Origin: Tundrisphaera sp051175315
GTDB lineage: Bacteria; Planctomycetota; Planctomycetia; Isosphaerales; Isosphaeraceae
NCBI RefSeq assembly: GCF_051175315.1
Contig: NZ_CP195100.1
Span: 806,001 to 870,000, forward strand
DNA: 64,000 bases
Direction of reading: 5' to 3'
Shown here in pieces: positions 1-9,800 of this stretch. A program made the position numbers and the translations under genes. Position 1 is the stretch's first letter. The number at the start of each line of letters is the position of its first letter. The notes beneath the pieces were generated by a model. That model did no database searches. It saw nothing but the letters and a program-made list of their open reading frames with translations, and was not told the origin of the DNA.

Positions 1-870
1 GCCGGCGCGGCCCGCGACGACCAGGCCCCGCCCGCCCGCCGCGAGCGGGCCATCGCCCTGCTGGCCCTGGACGATTTCGGCCGGGCCCGCGACGCCCTCG
101 GCCCGCTGCTGGTGCCGGGCCAGCCGCAGGCGATCCAGGTCGCGGCGGCCCGGGCCCTGGCGAAGTTCCCGGATGCGGAGGTCGCCCCGCTCCTGATCGG
201 GCGATGGCCGGGCCTCTCCCCCGCGACACGGGCCGAGGTGATCGCCCGCCTGCTCTCGCGGCCCGCCTGGGCCTCGGCCCTGCTGGCGGCGGTCGAATCC
301 GGCGCCGTCCCGGCCTCGGTCATCCCGGCCGCCAACCGGACACGGCTCCTGGCCGACCGCGACCCGAAGACCCAGGCGTTGGCCAGGGCCCTGTTCGGCG
401 GGGCCTCCCCCGGCCCGAGGGGGGAAGCCTTCGCGAAGTATCGCCCGGCCCTGGACCTCCCCGCCGACCGGGCCCGGGGGGAGAAGGTCTTCGATCGCGA
501 ATGCATCGCCTGTCACAAGCTCGGCCAGCGGGGCAACGCCGTGGGGCCGAACCTCGCCTCGATCCGGCGCCGGGCGCCCGACGAGGTGCTGCTCCACATC
601 GTCGACCCGAACCGCGAGGTCGCGCCCGATTATATGGACTATGCGGTGACCCTGTCCGACGGCCGCACCGTGGGCGGGCTGATCGCCGGCGAGACCGCCG
701 CGAGCCTGACCCTCGTGGGGGCCGGCGGCGTCCCCGAGACCGTCCTACGATCGGAGGTCGAGGGGATCGTCGGCACGGGCAAGTCGCTCATGCCCGAGGG
801 GCTGGAGGGGCGGATCGCCCCGCAGGAGATGGCCGACCTGATTTCTTTCTTGCTGGGGCTCCAGGAATGA
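1..870 (+). CDS. PVC-type heme-binding domain protein, C-terminal part (5' end outside window)
   Basis: The reading frame is open from the first base, so the start lies upstream of the window; 289 residues are visible. The first ~150 residues are Ala/Leu/Arg-rich helical repeats of HEAT type. They are followed by a c-type heme motif CIACH and the GPNL and MPEGL elements of the planctomycete putative heme-binding domain (TIGR02603-like). The domain is normally the C-terminal module of large exported dehydrogenase-like proteins, as in the two genes at 3823-6786 and 6890-11176. It should bind one heme c in the periplasm and pass electrons from an N-terminal catalytic domain that is not visible here. 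The stop overlaps the next start as ATGA, so translation is probably coupled. The domain call is strong; the substrate is unknown. Confidence 0.85.
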   Translation, partial: AGAARDDQAPPARRERAIALLALDDFGRARDALGPLLVPGQPQAIQVAAARALAKFPDAEVAPLLIGRWPGLSPATRAEVIARLLSRPAWASALLAAVESGAVPASVIPAANRTRLLADRDPKTQALARALFGGASPGPRGEAFAKYRPALDLPADRARGEKVFDRECIACHKLGQRGNAVGPNLASIRRRAPDEVLLHIVDPNREVAPDYMDYAVTLSDGRTVGGLIAGETAASLTLVGAGGVPETVLRSEVEGIVGTGKSLMPEGLEGRIAPQEMADLISFLLGLQE

Positions 871-1670
871 CCGGCCCGCCCTCGTTCCCGATCTGGGACC
901 TCCACACCCACCTGTCCGGTGTCCCCGGCCGCACCCCCGACGAGGTCATGGCCGCGCTGATGTCGTCCGCCGAGCGGATGGGGATCGAGCGGGTGTGCGT
1001 CTACATGGGGTTCCCCTGGTCCCACGACCCGTCTCCCGACGACATGAGGCGGCAGAACGACCAGGTGCTCCAGGCCCTCAACCACTGGCACGACCGGGCG
1101 TTCGGATTCGTCTACCTCAACCCGAAGCACGCCGAGGCGAGCCTCGCGGAGATCGACCGCTGCGTCCGCGACGGCCCGATGGTCGGCGTGAAGCTGTGGG
1201 TCGCCGTCCGGGCCAACGACCCCCGGCTCGACCCGATCGTCGAGCGGGCCTCGGCGCTCAAGGCGGTGATCTTCCAGCACACCTGGATGAAGGTCGCCGG
1301 CAACCTCCCCGGCGAGTCGACCCCCATGGATCTGGCCGAGCTGGCCGCCAGGCACCCCGGGTCCTCGTTCCTGTGCGGCCACTCCGGGGCGGACTGGGAG
1401 CCGGGCATCCGGGCTGTCCGCTCGCTCCCGAACGTCGCCGTGGACCTGGCCGGCGGCGACCCGACGGCCGGGATCACCGAGATGGCCGTGCGCGAGCTGG
1501 GGGCGGAACGGGTGGTCTACGGCAGCGATGCTGGCGGGCGGAGCTTCGCCTCGCAACTGGCCAAGGTGACCGGGGCCGACCTCCCGGGCGAAGCCAAAAA
1601 ACTCATCCTGGCCGGCAACCTCAAACGCCTGCTCGCCCCCATCCTGGCCGCGAAGGGGGTGAAGCCATGA
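867..1670 (+). CDS. Amidohydrolase family protein (TIM-barrel, HxH type)
   Basis: This 267-residue protein resembles the amidohydrolase_2 family of metal-dependent hydrolases and decarboxylases. The N-terminal metal-binding HxH lies at H13 and H15 (WDLHTHLSG). A GHSG segment near residue 170 and a YGSDAGG segment near residue 223 match the later metal and catalytic strands of the barrel. I chose the ATG at 867 because it overlaps the upstream stop (ATGA) and begins right before the conserved strand. There is no signal peptide, so it is cytoplasmic. It is coupled to the next gene by another ATGA overlap. That gene is a second amidohydrolase-like protein lacking the HxH, so the two may form a heteromeric pair (inference). 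Substrate unknown. Confidence 0.85.
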   Translation: MTGPPSFPIWDLHTHLSGVPGRTPDEVMAALMSSAERMGIERVCVYMGFPWSHDPSPDDMRRQNDQVLQALNHWHDRAFGFVYLNPKHAEASLAEIDRCVRDGPMVGVKLWVAVRANDPRLDPIVERASALKAVIFQHTWMKVAGNLPGESTPMDLAELAARHPGSSFLCGHSGADWEPGIRAVRSLPNVAVDLAGGDPTAGITEMAVRELGAERVVYGSDAGGRSFASQLAKVTGADLPGEAKKLILAGNLKRLLAPILAAKGVKP

Positions 1671-2455
1671 CCGGCCGGATCGTCGATGCGAACGTGAACC
1701 TGTCGCGCTGGCCCACCCGCCGGCTCCCGCTGGACGAGACGGGCAAGCTCGCCGCCAAACTGCGATCGCTCGGCGTGGAGGAGGCGTGGGCGGGAACTTT
1801 TGACGGCCTGCTCCACAAGGATCTCGCCTCCGCCAACGATCGGTTGGCCCGGGAGTGCCGCGAGATCTCGGCCATTCGCCTCGTCCCGTTCGGGACGGTC
1901 AACCCGCTCCTGCCCGACTGGGAGGAAGACCTGCGGCGCTGCGCCGAGGACCACCGGATGCCGGGCATCCGCGTCTATCCGGCCTACCACGGCTACGGGC
2001 TCGACCATCCGGCCTTCGCCCGGCTACTGGGCCTCGCCGCCACGCGAAGGCTCGTCGTGGCGATCCCCCTGATCATGGAAGACCAGCGGACCATGCACCC
2101 CCGGCTGATCGTGCCCCCGGTGGACACGACGCCCCTGGCGGGGCTGCTGGAAAAGACGCCCGGGGCGAGGGTGCTCCTGCTCAATGCCCTGACGCTCCTG
2201 AAAGGGGAGAAGCTCGCGGCCCTGTTCCGGGCTGGCGACGTGTCGGTGGACATCGCCATGCTGGAAGGGGTCGCCGGGGTGGCCAACCTGCTCAAGGCGG
2301 TGCCCGAGGATCGGGTCCTGTTCGGGACGCATGCCCCGTTCTTCTATCCCGAGTCGGCCGCGATGAAGCTCCGCGAGTCTCCCCTGGCCGACCCGCAAGC
2401 CCGGGCCATCCGGGAGGGCAACGCCCGCCGCCTGCTGACCTGGCCCGAGCCCTGA
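1667..2455 (+). CDS. Amidohydrolase-like protein lacking the N-terminal HxH
   Basis: This 262-residue protein has the length and strand pattern of amidohydrolase_2 proteins, including a GTHAPFF segment near residue 223 where active members carry their late Asp/His motif. At the position of the metal-binding HxH it reads DANVN (N9, N11), so two metal ligands are missing. It may be catalytically inactive or use another chemistry. The ATG at 1667 overlaps the stop of the preceding intact amidohydrolase (ATGA), which points to co-translation and possibly to a complex of active and inactive subunits. The family assignment is moderately certain; the role is not. Confidence 0.7.
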   Translation: MTGRIVDANVNLSRWPTRRLPLDETGKLAAKLRSLGVEEAWAGTFDGLLHKDLASANDRLARECREISAIRLVPFGTVNPLLPDWEEDLRRCAEDHRMPGIRVYPAYHGYGLDHPAFARLLGLAATRRLVVAIPLIMEDQRTMHPRLIVPPVDTTPLAGLLEKTPGARVLLLNALTLLKGEKLAALFRAGDVSVDIAMLEGVAGVANLLKAVPEDRVLFGTHAPFFYPESAAMKLRESPLADPQARAIREGNARRLLTWPEP

Positions 2456-2484
2456 CCGAAGGCCGAAGCCCGGAGGATCGACCC

Positions 2485-3807
2485 ATGAATCCCGATGAGA
2501 TCGTGACCCGCCGCGACTTCCTGGCCGCCTCGTCGGTCGCCTTCGGCCTCGCCGCAATCGGGGCGGAGGCTGGCGCGGCGCCGGAGGCGAAGCTCGCCCT
2601 CCACGGCGGCGAGAAGGCCGTGGGCGAGGCGCCCCCCAAGCTCGCCCGCTGGGGCGAGCCCGAGCGCGAACGGCTGAACGCGATGCTCGGCCAGGACTCG
2701 CTGTTCGGCTGGAAGGGGCCGCAGACGGCTCTGTTGATCGAGCGGTTCCGCCGGTCCTGCCCGCTGGAGTACGTCACAACCTGCTCGTCGGGGACCGCCG
2801 CGCTCCACATCGCGGTCGCGGCGGCCGGGATCGGGCCGGGCGACGAGGTCATCACCGCCCCGATCACCGACATCGGGACGGTGATCGGCGTCCTGTACCA
2901 GCAGGGCGTCCCGGTCTTCGCCGACCTCGTCCGGGACACCTACAACCTCGACCCCGAGGACGTGGCCCGGCGGATCACTCCCAAGACCCGGGCGATCATC
3001 GCGGTCCACCTGGCCGGGAACCCCTGCGACCTGGCCGCCCTGAAGGCCCTGGCCGACCGCCACAACCTCGTCCTCATCGAGGACTGCGCCCAGGCCTGGG
3101 GGGCCCGCTACGGCGAGTGGCCGGTCGGCACCGTGGGCCACATCGCCTGCTTCTCGCTCCAGAACTCCAAGCACGTCACCTGCGGCGACGGCGGCGTGGT
3201 GGCCTCGGGCGACGACCGGTTCGGGCCGCTTTTGCAACGGTTCGGCGACAAGGGCCTGGACCGGCTCGGCAAGGGTGGGCTGTTCGAGGCCCTCGCCCCG
3301 AACTATCGGATGAGCGAGCCCCAGGCCGCCGTGGCCGCCGCCCAGCTCGACCGGTTGGAGGAGATCGCCGCGAATCGCTCACGGCTGGGTAACCTGCTGA
3401 ACGAAGGGATCGCCGGCATCCCCGGGCTGGTGCCCCATCGGGTCCGCCCGGAGGACCGGTGCACCTACTGGTTCTCCATGATGCGGGTCAAGCCCGGCGC
3501 CATGAAGTGCGACCGGGCGGAGTTCGTCAAGGCGCTGGTGGCCGAGGGCGTCCCGGCCTCCGCCGGATACATCCCCGTGCCGCTCTACGGCAACCCGGTC
3601 TTCCGGAACCACGGCTTCTTCGCCGGCCGCTGGCCGGTCAAGGAGATGGGCCTCACCGCGATGGACTACACCAAGGCCTCCTGCCCGGAGGCCGAGGCCA
3701 TCCTCGCCTCGGGGGTGCGGATCACGATCCACGAGGGGATGGGCGAGGACTACATCCGGAGCCTGGCCGGGGCGATTCGCAAGGTGTCCGGCCACTACGC
3801 CGCCTGA
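2485..3807 (+). CDS. DegT/DnrJ/EryC1/StrS-family PLP aminotransferase with Tat-like signal
   Basis: This 440-residue protein has the DegT aminotransferase fold that usually makes amino sugars from keto sugars. Visible features are SSGTAAL (101-107), which holds the cofactor phosphate, ED at 199-200, where D200 should contact the pyridine nitrogen, and the PLP lysine K229 in the QNSKHVTCGDGG stretch. Residues 1-31 form a twin-arginine-like leader (TRRDFLAASS, then an Ala/Gly-rich hydrophobic run ending AGAA). That is unusual for this normally cytoplasmic family, but export by Tat after cofactor loading would be consistent. It lies 29 bases after the amidohydrolase pair and is probably in one operon with it. 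Family call strong; exported location inferred; substrate unknown. Confidence 0.85.
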   Translation: MNPDEIVTRRDFLAASSVAFGLAAIGAEAGAAPEAKLALHGGEKAVGEAPPKLARWGEPERERLNAMLGQDSLFGWKGPQTALLIERFRRSCPLEYVTTCSSGTAALHIAVAAAGIGPGDEVITAPITDIGTVIGVLYQQGVPVFADLVRDTYNLDPEDVARRITPKTRAIIAVHLAGNPCDLAALKALADRHNLVLIEDCAQAWGARYGEWPVGTVGHIACFSLQNSKHVTCGDGGVVASGDDRFGPLLQRFGDKGLDRLGKGGLFEALAPNYRMSEPQAAVAAAQLDRLEEIAANRSRLGNLLNEGIAGIPGLVPHRVRPEDRCTYWFSMMRVKPGAMKCDRAEFVKALVAEGVPASAGYIPVPLYGNPVFRNHGFFAGRWPVKEMGLTAMDYTKASCPEAEAILASGVRITIHEGMGEDYIRSLAGAIRKVSGHYAA

Positions 3808-3822
3808 CCCCGGCCGGCCGGC

Positions 3823-6786
3823 TCATTTGGGCGGCTGGGACGAGCGCAGGTAGGCGAACAGGTCGCGGAGCCGGTCGTCGGCGAGGTTGCCCAGCAGCCC
3901 CTCGGGCATGGGGGACTTGCGGGCGGCGGCCATCTCCTCGACGAGGTCGCGGGGGATGACCACGTCCCGGCCGTCGCCGCCCCGGAGGGTGATCGACCGG
4001 GGATCCTGGTCGATCAGGACCCCGGACAGCGAGCGGCCATCGGCGGTCGATACGTCGACGCCGGCGTACCCCTCGCGGATCTCGGCCGACGGGTTGACGA
4101 CGTGGAGGAGCATCGCGTCGAGGTCATCGCGGCGGTACGAGGTCAGGTCCGGGCCCACCCGGCCGCCCTTGCCGAACAGGGAGTGGCAGCCCGAGCATCG
4201 CTCGACGAAGAGTTTCTCGCCCGCGCGGGGGTCGGCCGGCCCGGCGCGGAGGACGGCGGCGACGCGGTCGATCTCGGCCTGCAACTCGGCCGGGGTGGAC
4301 GGCCGGACGTCGGCGAAGTGCGCCTTCATCAGGGCGATGAGGTCCGGGTCGCGGTGCCGGAGCAGGCGCTGGACGATATCGGGTGGCAAGGATTTCGGAT
4401 CGACCCGGCCGGAGTCGACGGCCCGGGCCAGCCGGAGCGCCCAGGCGGGCCGGGTGGCGAGCAGCTCCAGCGCCTCGGCGCGGAGGTCGGGGGTCAGGTC
4501 GCCGAGCGTCGCGGCCACGGCGTCGCCGATGGCCGGGTCGGCATAGCGGCGGAGGGCGACCAGGGCCGAGCCCCGGAGCGTCGGGTCGGCCGACCGCGTC
4601 GCCAGCCGGGTGAGGGCGGGCACGGCCCGGGGCCGGTCGACCTCGCCGAGGACCTGGACGCAGCGGAGCCGCCGGGCCGCGTCCGCCCGGTCGTCGTCGA
4701 GGATCGCCAGGGCGGCGTCGACCGCCTTCGGGTCCCCCTCGCGGAGTCCGAGCAGGATCGAGCCGCCGGGCAGGCTCGCCATCGCCCGGGCCAGCTCGGG
4801 CGGGAGCCCCGCCACGGCCCGCCCGGCGAACGCGGCCTCGAAGCCGATCATCAGCCTCCGGACGTCGTCCGGCCCCGGGGCCAGCCGGAGCAGGTCCACG
4901 CAGGCGAGCAGGTCCTTCCGCGTGCCCGTCGCGGCCAGCCGGCGCATCAGCCGCCCGACGATCGCGTCCCGGGCGATGGGGCGTGACCAGGTCTCCGGCC
5001 CCCGGAACAGCCCGAGCACCGCCTCGCGGTCGGAGTCGGCCTTCGCCTCGATCGCCCACCAGATCAGGAGCGGCTGAAACGGGTCGGAGGCGTCCTCGTC
5101 GCGGGCGATCAGGCTCCCGACGATCGGCAGCCCGTCCGTCGCGGGGAGCCGCCGGGCCGTGGCCGCCAGCTGGACCCGGACCTCGACGGCGGGCTCGTCC
5201 CGGGCCAACCGGCCCAGGGCCTCGGCGATCGTAGGCGAGGCCCGACGCTCGTCGCCGAGCAGGCGGATCGTCCAGAGCCGGACGAACGGGTCGGCGTGGC
5301 CGAGCAGGCGGGCGGCGGCCTCATCGTCGAATCCGCCCGAGAGGTGGAGGCCCCACAGGGCTTCGAGCGCATCCTGGCCGGTCCCCCCCTCGGCCATCGC
5401 CCGGAGTCGGGGCCGGGCCGATGCGTCCCGGCGGTCGCCGAGCAGGCGGAGGGCGACCTGGCGATGCCAGCGGTTCGGGTGGCGGAGGAGGTCGACCAAC
5501 TCGTCGGTCGTCTTTCGCGAGAGGTCGAACGGCGCGACCGGCTTCGCCCCGGCCGCGCGGAGCCGGTAGACCCGGCCGTTGCTCCGGTCCATCTGCCCCT
5601 GGTAGTTGCGGGTATGGGTGATCTGGCCGTCGTACCAGTCGGCCACGACGAGGGCCCCGTCGGGCCCGGCCTTGATGTCGACCGGCCGGAACCAGCGGTC
5701 GTCGGTCGTGACCGGGAAGCCGATGTCGGCGGTGCGGAAGGTCGAGCCGTCGCCGATCACGTCGCTCAGGACGACGTGGCTTTGCAGCGGGTCGATCCCG
5801 AACAGCTTGCCGCGATACGCCGGCGGCAGGTTGTCCCCCTCCTCGATCACGAAGTTGTGGGTGAAGCGGGCGGATTTGGCGTGCTTCATCGCGTCGAAGT
5901 AGCCGAAGGCGTAGGGGTTGGAGAGCGGCCCGTGCTTGTCGAACCCCTTGCGGTAATACCCCCCCTGGACGTAGTGGAAGCCCCGGGTGTCGCCCCCGTT
6001 GTGGCCCGAGTAGATCCGGCCCTTGCGATCGATCTCGACCCCGAAGGCGTTGCCGCCCCCCTCGGCGAAGACCTCGTAGCGGCGGGTCTCGGGGTGGTAG
6101 CGCCAGATCAGCTGGCCCAGGGAGTGGACCGGCTCCTCGGCCGACCCGAAGCGGCGGACCCGGCCCGTGACGGTGCTGCCCTGCGCCGCGTAGAGCCAGC
6201 CGTCCGGGCCCCAACGCAGGCTGTTGACGACCGAATGCGTGTCCTCCAGCCCGAACCCTTCGAGCAGCACTTCGGGGTCGCCGTCGGGGCGGTCGTCGTT
6301 GTCGCGGTCGGCGTAGAACAGGAGGTAGGGTGGGTTGAGGACGAAGACGCCGCCCCGGCCCCGGGCGCAGGCCGTGGCGATGTTCAGGCCATCGACGAAG
6401 GTCTTGTGCCGGTCGGGCCGGCCGTCGCCGTCGGTGTCCTCGTGGATCGTGATCCGGTCCAGCCCGCGAAGGCCCGCCGGCGGCGGGGGCGGGACCTTGT
6501 CGTAGACGGCGCGCCAGAAGCTGTCCTTGCTCAGCAGGGTCAGCCCCGCCGGCGCGGGGTACTGGCGATACTCGACGACCCAGAGCCGGCCGCGCTCGTC
6601 GAAGTCGAGGAACACCGGCTGGGTGATCTCGGGCTCCGACAGGACGAGGTCGATCGCCAGGTCGGGCGGCGTCTTGAACCGGGCGAGCGACGCCTCGGGC
6701 GCGAGCGGGCCGTCGGCGGCCGGGACGGGCGCCACCAGCGCCACCAGCGCCAGCGCGATCCAGGGAAAGAGCCAGGTCGTCCGCAT
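3823..6786 (-). CDS. Secreted membrane-bound-dehydrogenase-like protein with HEAT and heme c domains
   Basis: This is a 987-residue exported protein. Residues 1-24 are a Sec signal peptide (MRTTWLFPW then a hydrophobic run and PAADG). Residues ~30-410 form a beta-propeller typical of the planctomycete putative membrane-bound dehydrogenase domain (TIGR02604-like), with calcium-like DTDGDGRPD and DRDNDDRPDGD strings and GPDGWLYAAQGS. Residues ~430-840 are HEAT-like helical repeats. The C-terminal heme domain has CSGCH at 864-868 followed by GPDL and MPEGL. It probably oxidises a sugar or alcohol in the periplasm and hands electrons to its own cytochrome. It ends 15 bases from the convergent aminotransferase gene. 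The substrate cannot be read from the sequence. Confidence 0.9.
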   Translation of the reverse strand: MRTTWLFPWIALALVALVAPVPAADGPLAPEASLARFKTPPDLAIDLVLSEPEITQPVFLDFDERGRLWVVEYRQYPAPAGLTLLSKDSFWRAVYDKVPPPPPAGLRGLDRITIHEDTDGDGRPDRHKTFVDGLNIATACARGRGGVFVLNPPYLLFYADRDNDDRPDGDPEVLLEGFGLEDTHSVVNSLRWGPDGWLYAAQGSTVTGRVRRFGSAEEPVHSLGQLIWRYHPETRRYEVFAEGGGNAFGVEIDRKGRIYSGHNGGDTRGFHYVQGGYYRKGFDKHGPLSNPYAFGYFDAMKHAKSARFTHNFVIEEGDNLPPAYRGKLFGIDPLQSHVVLSDVIGDGSTFRTADIGFPVTTDDRWFRPVDIKAGPDGALVVADWYDGQITHTRNYQGQMDRSNGRVYRLRAAGAKPVAPFDLSRKTTDELVDLLRHPNRWHRQVALRLLGDRRDASARPRLRAMAEGGTGQDALEALWGLHLSGGFDDEAAARLLGHADPFVRLWTIRLLGDERRASPTIAEALGRLARDEPAVEVRVQLAATARRLPATDGLPIVGSLIARDEDASDPFQPLLIWWAIEAKADSDREAVLGLFRGPETWSRPIARDAIVGRLMRRLAATGTRKDLLACVDLLRLAPGPDDVRRLMIGFEAAFAGRAVAGLPPELARAMASLPGGSILLGLREGDPKAVDAALAILDDDRADAARRLRCVQVLGEVDRPRAVPALTRLATRSADPTLRGSALVALRRYADPAIGDAVAATLGDLTPDLRAEALELLATRPAWALRLARAVDSGRVDPKSLPPDIVQRLLRHRDPDLIALMKAHFADVRPSTPAELQAEIDRVAAVLRAGPADPRAGEKLFVERCSGCHSLFGKGGRVGPDLTSYRRDDLDAMLLHVVNPSAEIREGYAGVDVSTADGRSLSGVLIDQDPRSITLRGGDGRDVVIPRDLVEEMAAARKSPMPEGLLGNLADDRLRDLFAYLRSSQPPK

Positions 6787-6889
6787 GGCCGATCATCTCC
6801 GCGGGATGCGTCGTTGCTCGTCGAGCGCTTGCGGTCGCCCGGCCGGGCCTTATCGGGACCCGGCCGGGGGAATCCCCTCGCGTGAAGGC

Positions 6890-9800
6890 TTACTTGTTCT
6901 TCAGCGATTCGAGGTAGGCGAGGAGCGAGGCGAGGTCGTGGGGCGTGAGCGGGTCGAGCAGCCCGTTGGGCATGATCGATTGCTCGGACTTGCCGCGTTC
7001 GTCGATCTCGGACTTGGGGATCAGGACCAGGGCCCCGGTGGCGTTGCGCAGCTCCAACTCGTCGCCGGACTCGCGGGACACGAAACCCTCGATCACCTGG
7101 CCGGCGACGGTGGCGATCTTCTGGGTTTCGAAGCCCTGGGAGATCCGGGCGCTGGGCCGGAGGATCGACTCGGCCAGCTCGGTCCGGCTGTAGCGGTTGG
7201 TGATGTCGCCCAGGTACGGCCCCTTGACCGGGTCGGACTTGGCCACGGTGTGGCAGTTGATGCAGCTCTGGGACTGGAACAGCCGGGCCCCGAGGGCGGC
7301 GTCGCCGGGGTCGGCCAGGACGGCCGGGATGACCCCCTCGAACGGCAGCTTGGCGAGGGTCTTCGACGGATCGACCGAGCTTGCCTTGGCCCCCGTGGTC
7401 GGGAGGTCCAGTGCCCGGGCCGCGAACTCGGCGGCCGTCCTGATCTCGGGCCGCATGTCGAACAGGAGCGAGGTGACCTTCACCGCCTGATCCTTGGACC
7501 GGGCCAGGCCGATGGCCCTCAGCAGGCGGGCGGCGGACGCCGGGTCCTTCCAGGCGAGGTCGAGGGCCTTCTGGGCCTCGGCGACCCGGGCCGGCGCCGC
7601 CTTGGGGTTGTTGGCGATGTGGAGGAGCCGGCCGAAGGCCAGGATGCTCTGGCCGGCGTCGTCCCCGTTGGCCCGCTCGACGATGGCGGCGAGGTCGCGG
7701 TTGTTGCCGGCCCCCTGGAGCGACTCGCGCCACAGGCCGAGGAGATCGGTCGCGGGGTTCTTGCTCGCACCGATCGACGCCAGGATGTCCTGGGCCGCGT
7801 CGCGGGCCTCCGCCTCCTTGTTGTGCCGCATCAGGGCGCGGAGCGCCCGGACCCGGAGGGCCGGATCGGCATCGGCCGCTGCGATCGACCCGAGGAACTT
7901 GACCGCGTCGGCGGCCAGGGCGGGGCGGCTCGCCATCAGGTCGATGGACGCCGCCCGCAACGTCGCATCCTTGTCGGCCAACCGCAGGGCCATCGGGGTG
8001 GCATCCTCGAAGTCGATCTTGTGGCGGAGCAATTCGGCCAGGTAGCGCCGGGCCGTGGCCTCATCGGCCTGCTTCAGGGCGGCGCGGAGGGCCCGGTCGG
8101 CGGCCTCGGTCCCCTCCCACGAGGTGGGATTGTAGTACGGGCCGCTGGTGTCGGGCCGGGTGCTCCACCACTTCCCCTCGTAGGGGGATTCGGTCGCGTG
8201 GAGCCGGCACAGGGCCTTGAAGGCGGCCAGCTTCACCGCGTCGTCCCGGGAAGTTTCCATGACGCGGGCCAAACCGGCGACGGACCCGGATTCGTGGATC
8301 GCCTGGAGGGCATGCGTCGCGCCGTAGGCGAGCTTCGCGGCATCCGGGCCGAGCAGGGCCGCGACGCAGGCATCCACGGCGCGGAGGGCGGCCAGCGACT
8401 TGATCGCGGCGTGGGCGATCAGCGGGTCGGCGTCGGCGGTCAGCCCGACGAGCTTCGCCGCCGGTTCGAGCCGGCCCAGCCGGCCCAGGCCGATCACCGC
8501 CTGGAGCCGGACCCGGGGATCCTTGTCTTCCAGGCCCGCCACGAACGGCTCGATCGGGGTGGTCGCGGCGTCCTCGACCCGGTCGGCGAGCGCCTTGAGG
8601 GCGAACTCGCGGACGTCCGGCTTCCCGGCGATCCGCACCAGGGCGTCGTCCGCCTTGGCACCGAGCCCCTGCTTGAGGGTGAAGATGGCGGCGACCTTGC
8701 CGGCCAGCGGCAGGTCGATCGTGGCGAGCGCCTCCAGCTTCCGGGCGGAAGCGGGATCGACCCCCCGCCTCAGCAACTCGCGCTGGGCCGCCTGGCGGAG
8801 CACGGCGCTCTTCGGCGACCCGATGTGCTGGACGAGCTGGCCGGGGGTCGCCTTCTTGAGGTCGGGGAAGGCGGGCTGGGCGTCGCCGTCGGCGGTGATC
8901 CGGATCACGTAGCCGACGTCCGGCTTGGAGTAGGTGAAGCCGCCGTCGCGCCAACTCGACACGTAGATCCGGGACTGGCCGTCCACGTCCATGTCGGTCG
9001 GGCGGGGCATCTCGACGAACATCTCCTGCCCGGCCTTGAACCCGGCGCCGCTGGGCGTGAGCGGGTGGCGGAAGATCCCGCCCCGGCCCCACTCGCAGGT
9101 GTAGAGGGTGTCGCCGAAGCCCTGGGGGAAGCCCGGCTCCTGGAGATAGAGCGAGCCGCACGGCGAGCCCCCGCCGTAGTCGGCCAAAGGCTGGACGATC
9201 TCGTCATTAAACCGGGTGAACAGCGACGGGTAGCCGTAGTTCCCGGTCGGGATCACGTGGCTGAGCCGGACGTCCCAGCCGCCGCCGTCGTTGGTGTTGT
9301 CGCGGGTGAACAGGTTCATCCGGGGGTCGATGGCGACGTCGTAGATGTTCCGCTGGCCGCGCGAGACCACTTCCAGCCCCGATCCGTCGGGGCGGACGCG
9401 GACGATCCCGCCCCCGAGGAACGGCAGCGTCCGTCCGTCCTTCCCCTCGGCCTTGATGAAGCCGTAGTCCCCCACGGCGACGTAGATCCAGCCGTCGATC
9501 CCCTGGCGGATGCCGTTGGTGGTGTGGTCGGCACCGCGGAACTTGAGGTCGAAGCCGATCCCCTTGACCAGCACGTCGGAGCGGTCGGCCTTGCCGTCGC
9601 CATTGTCGTCATGGAATGCGGTCAGCATCGGCGGGTGGAGGACGTAGACCGTCCGGTCGTCGACCACGATCCCGCGCGGGCTGTCCATCTCGGCGAACGT
9701 GGTGAAGGTGTCGGCCTGCCCGTCGCCGTCCTTGTCGACGCAGCGGACCACGCGGCCCCGGTTCCCCTTGGCGTCGAGCGAGCCGTTCTCGTCGATCGCG

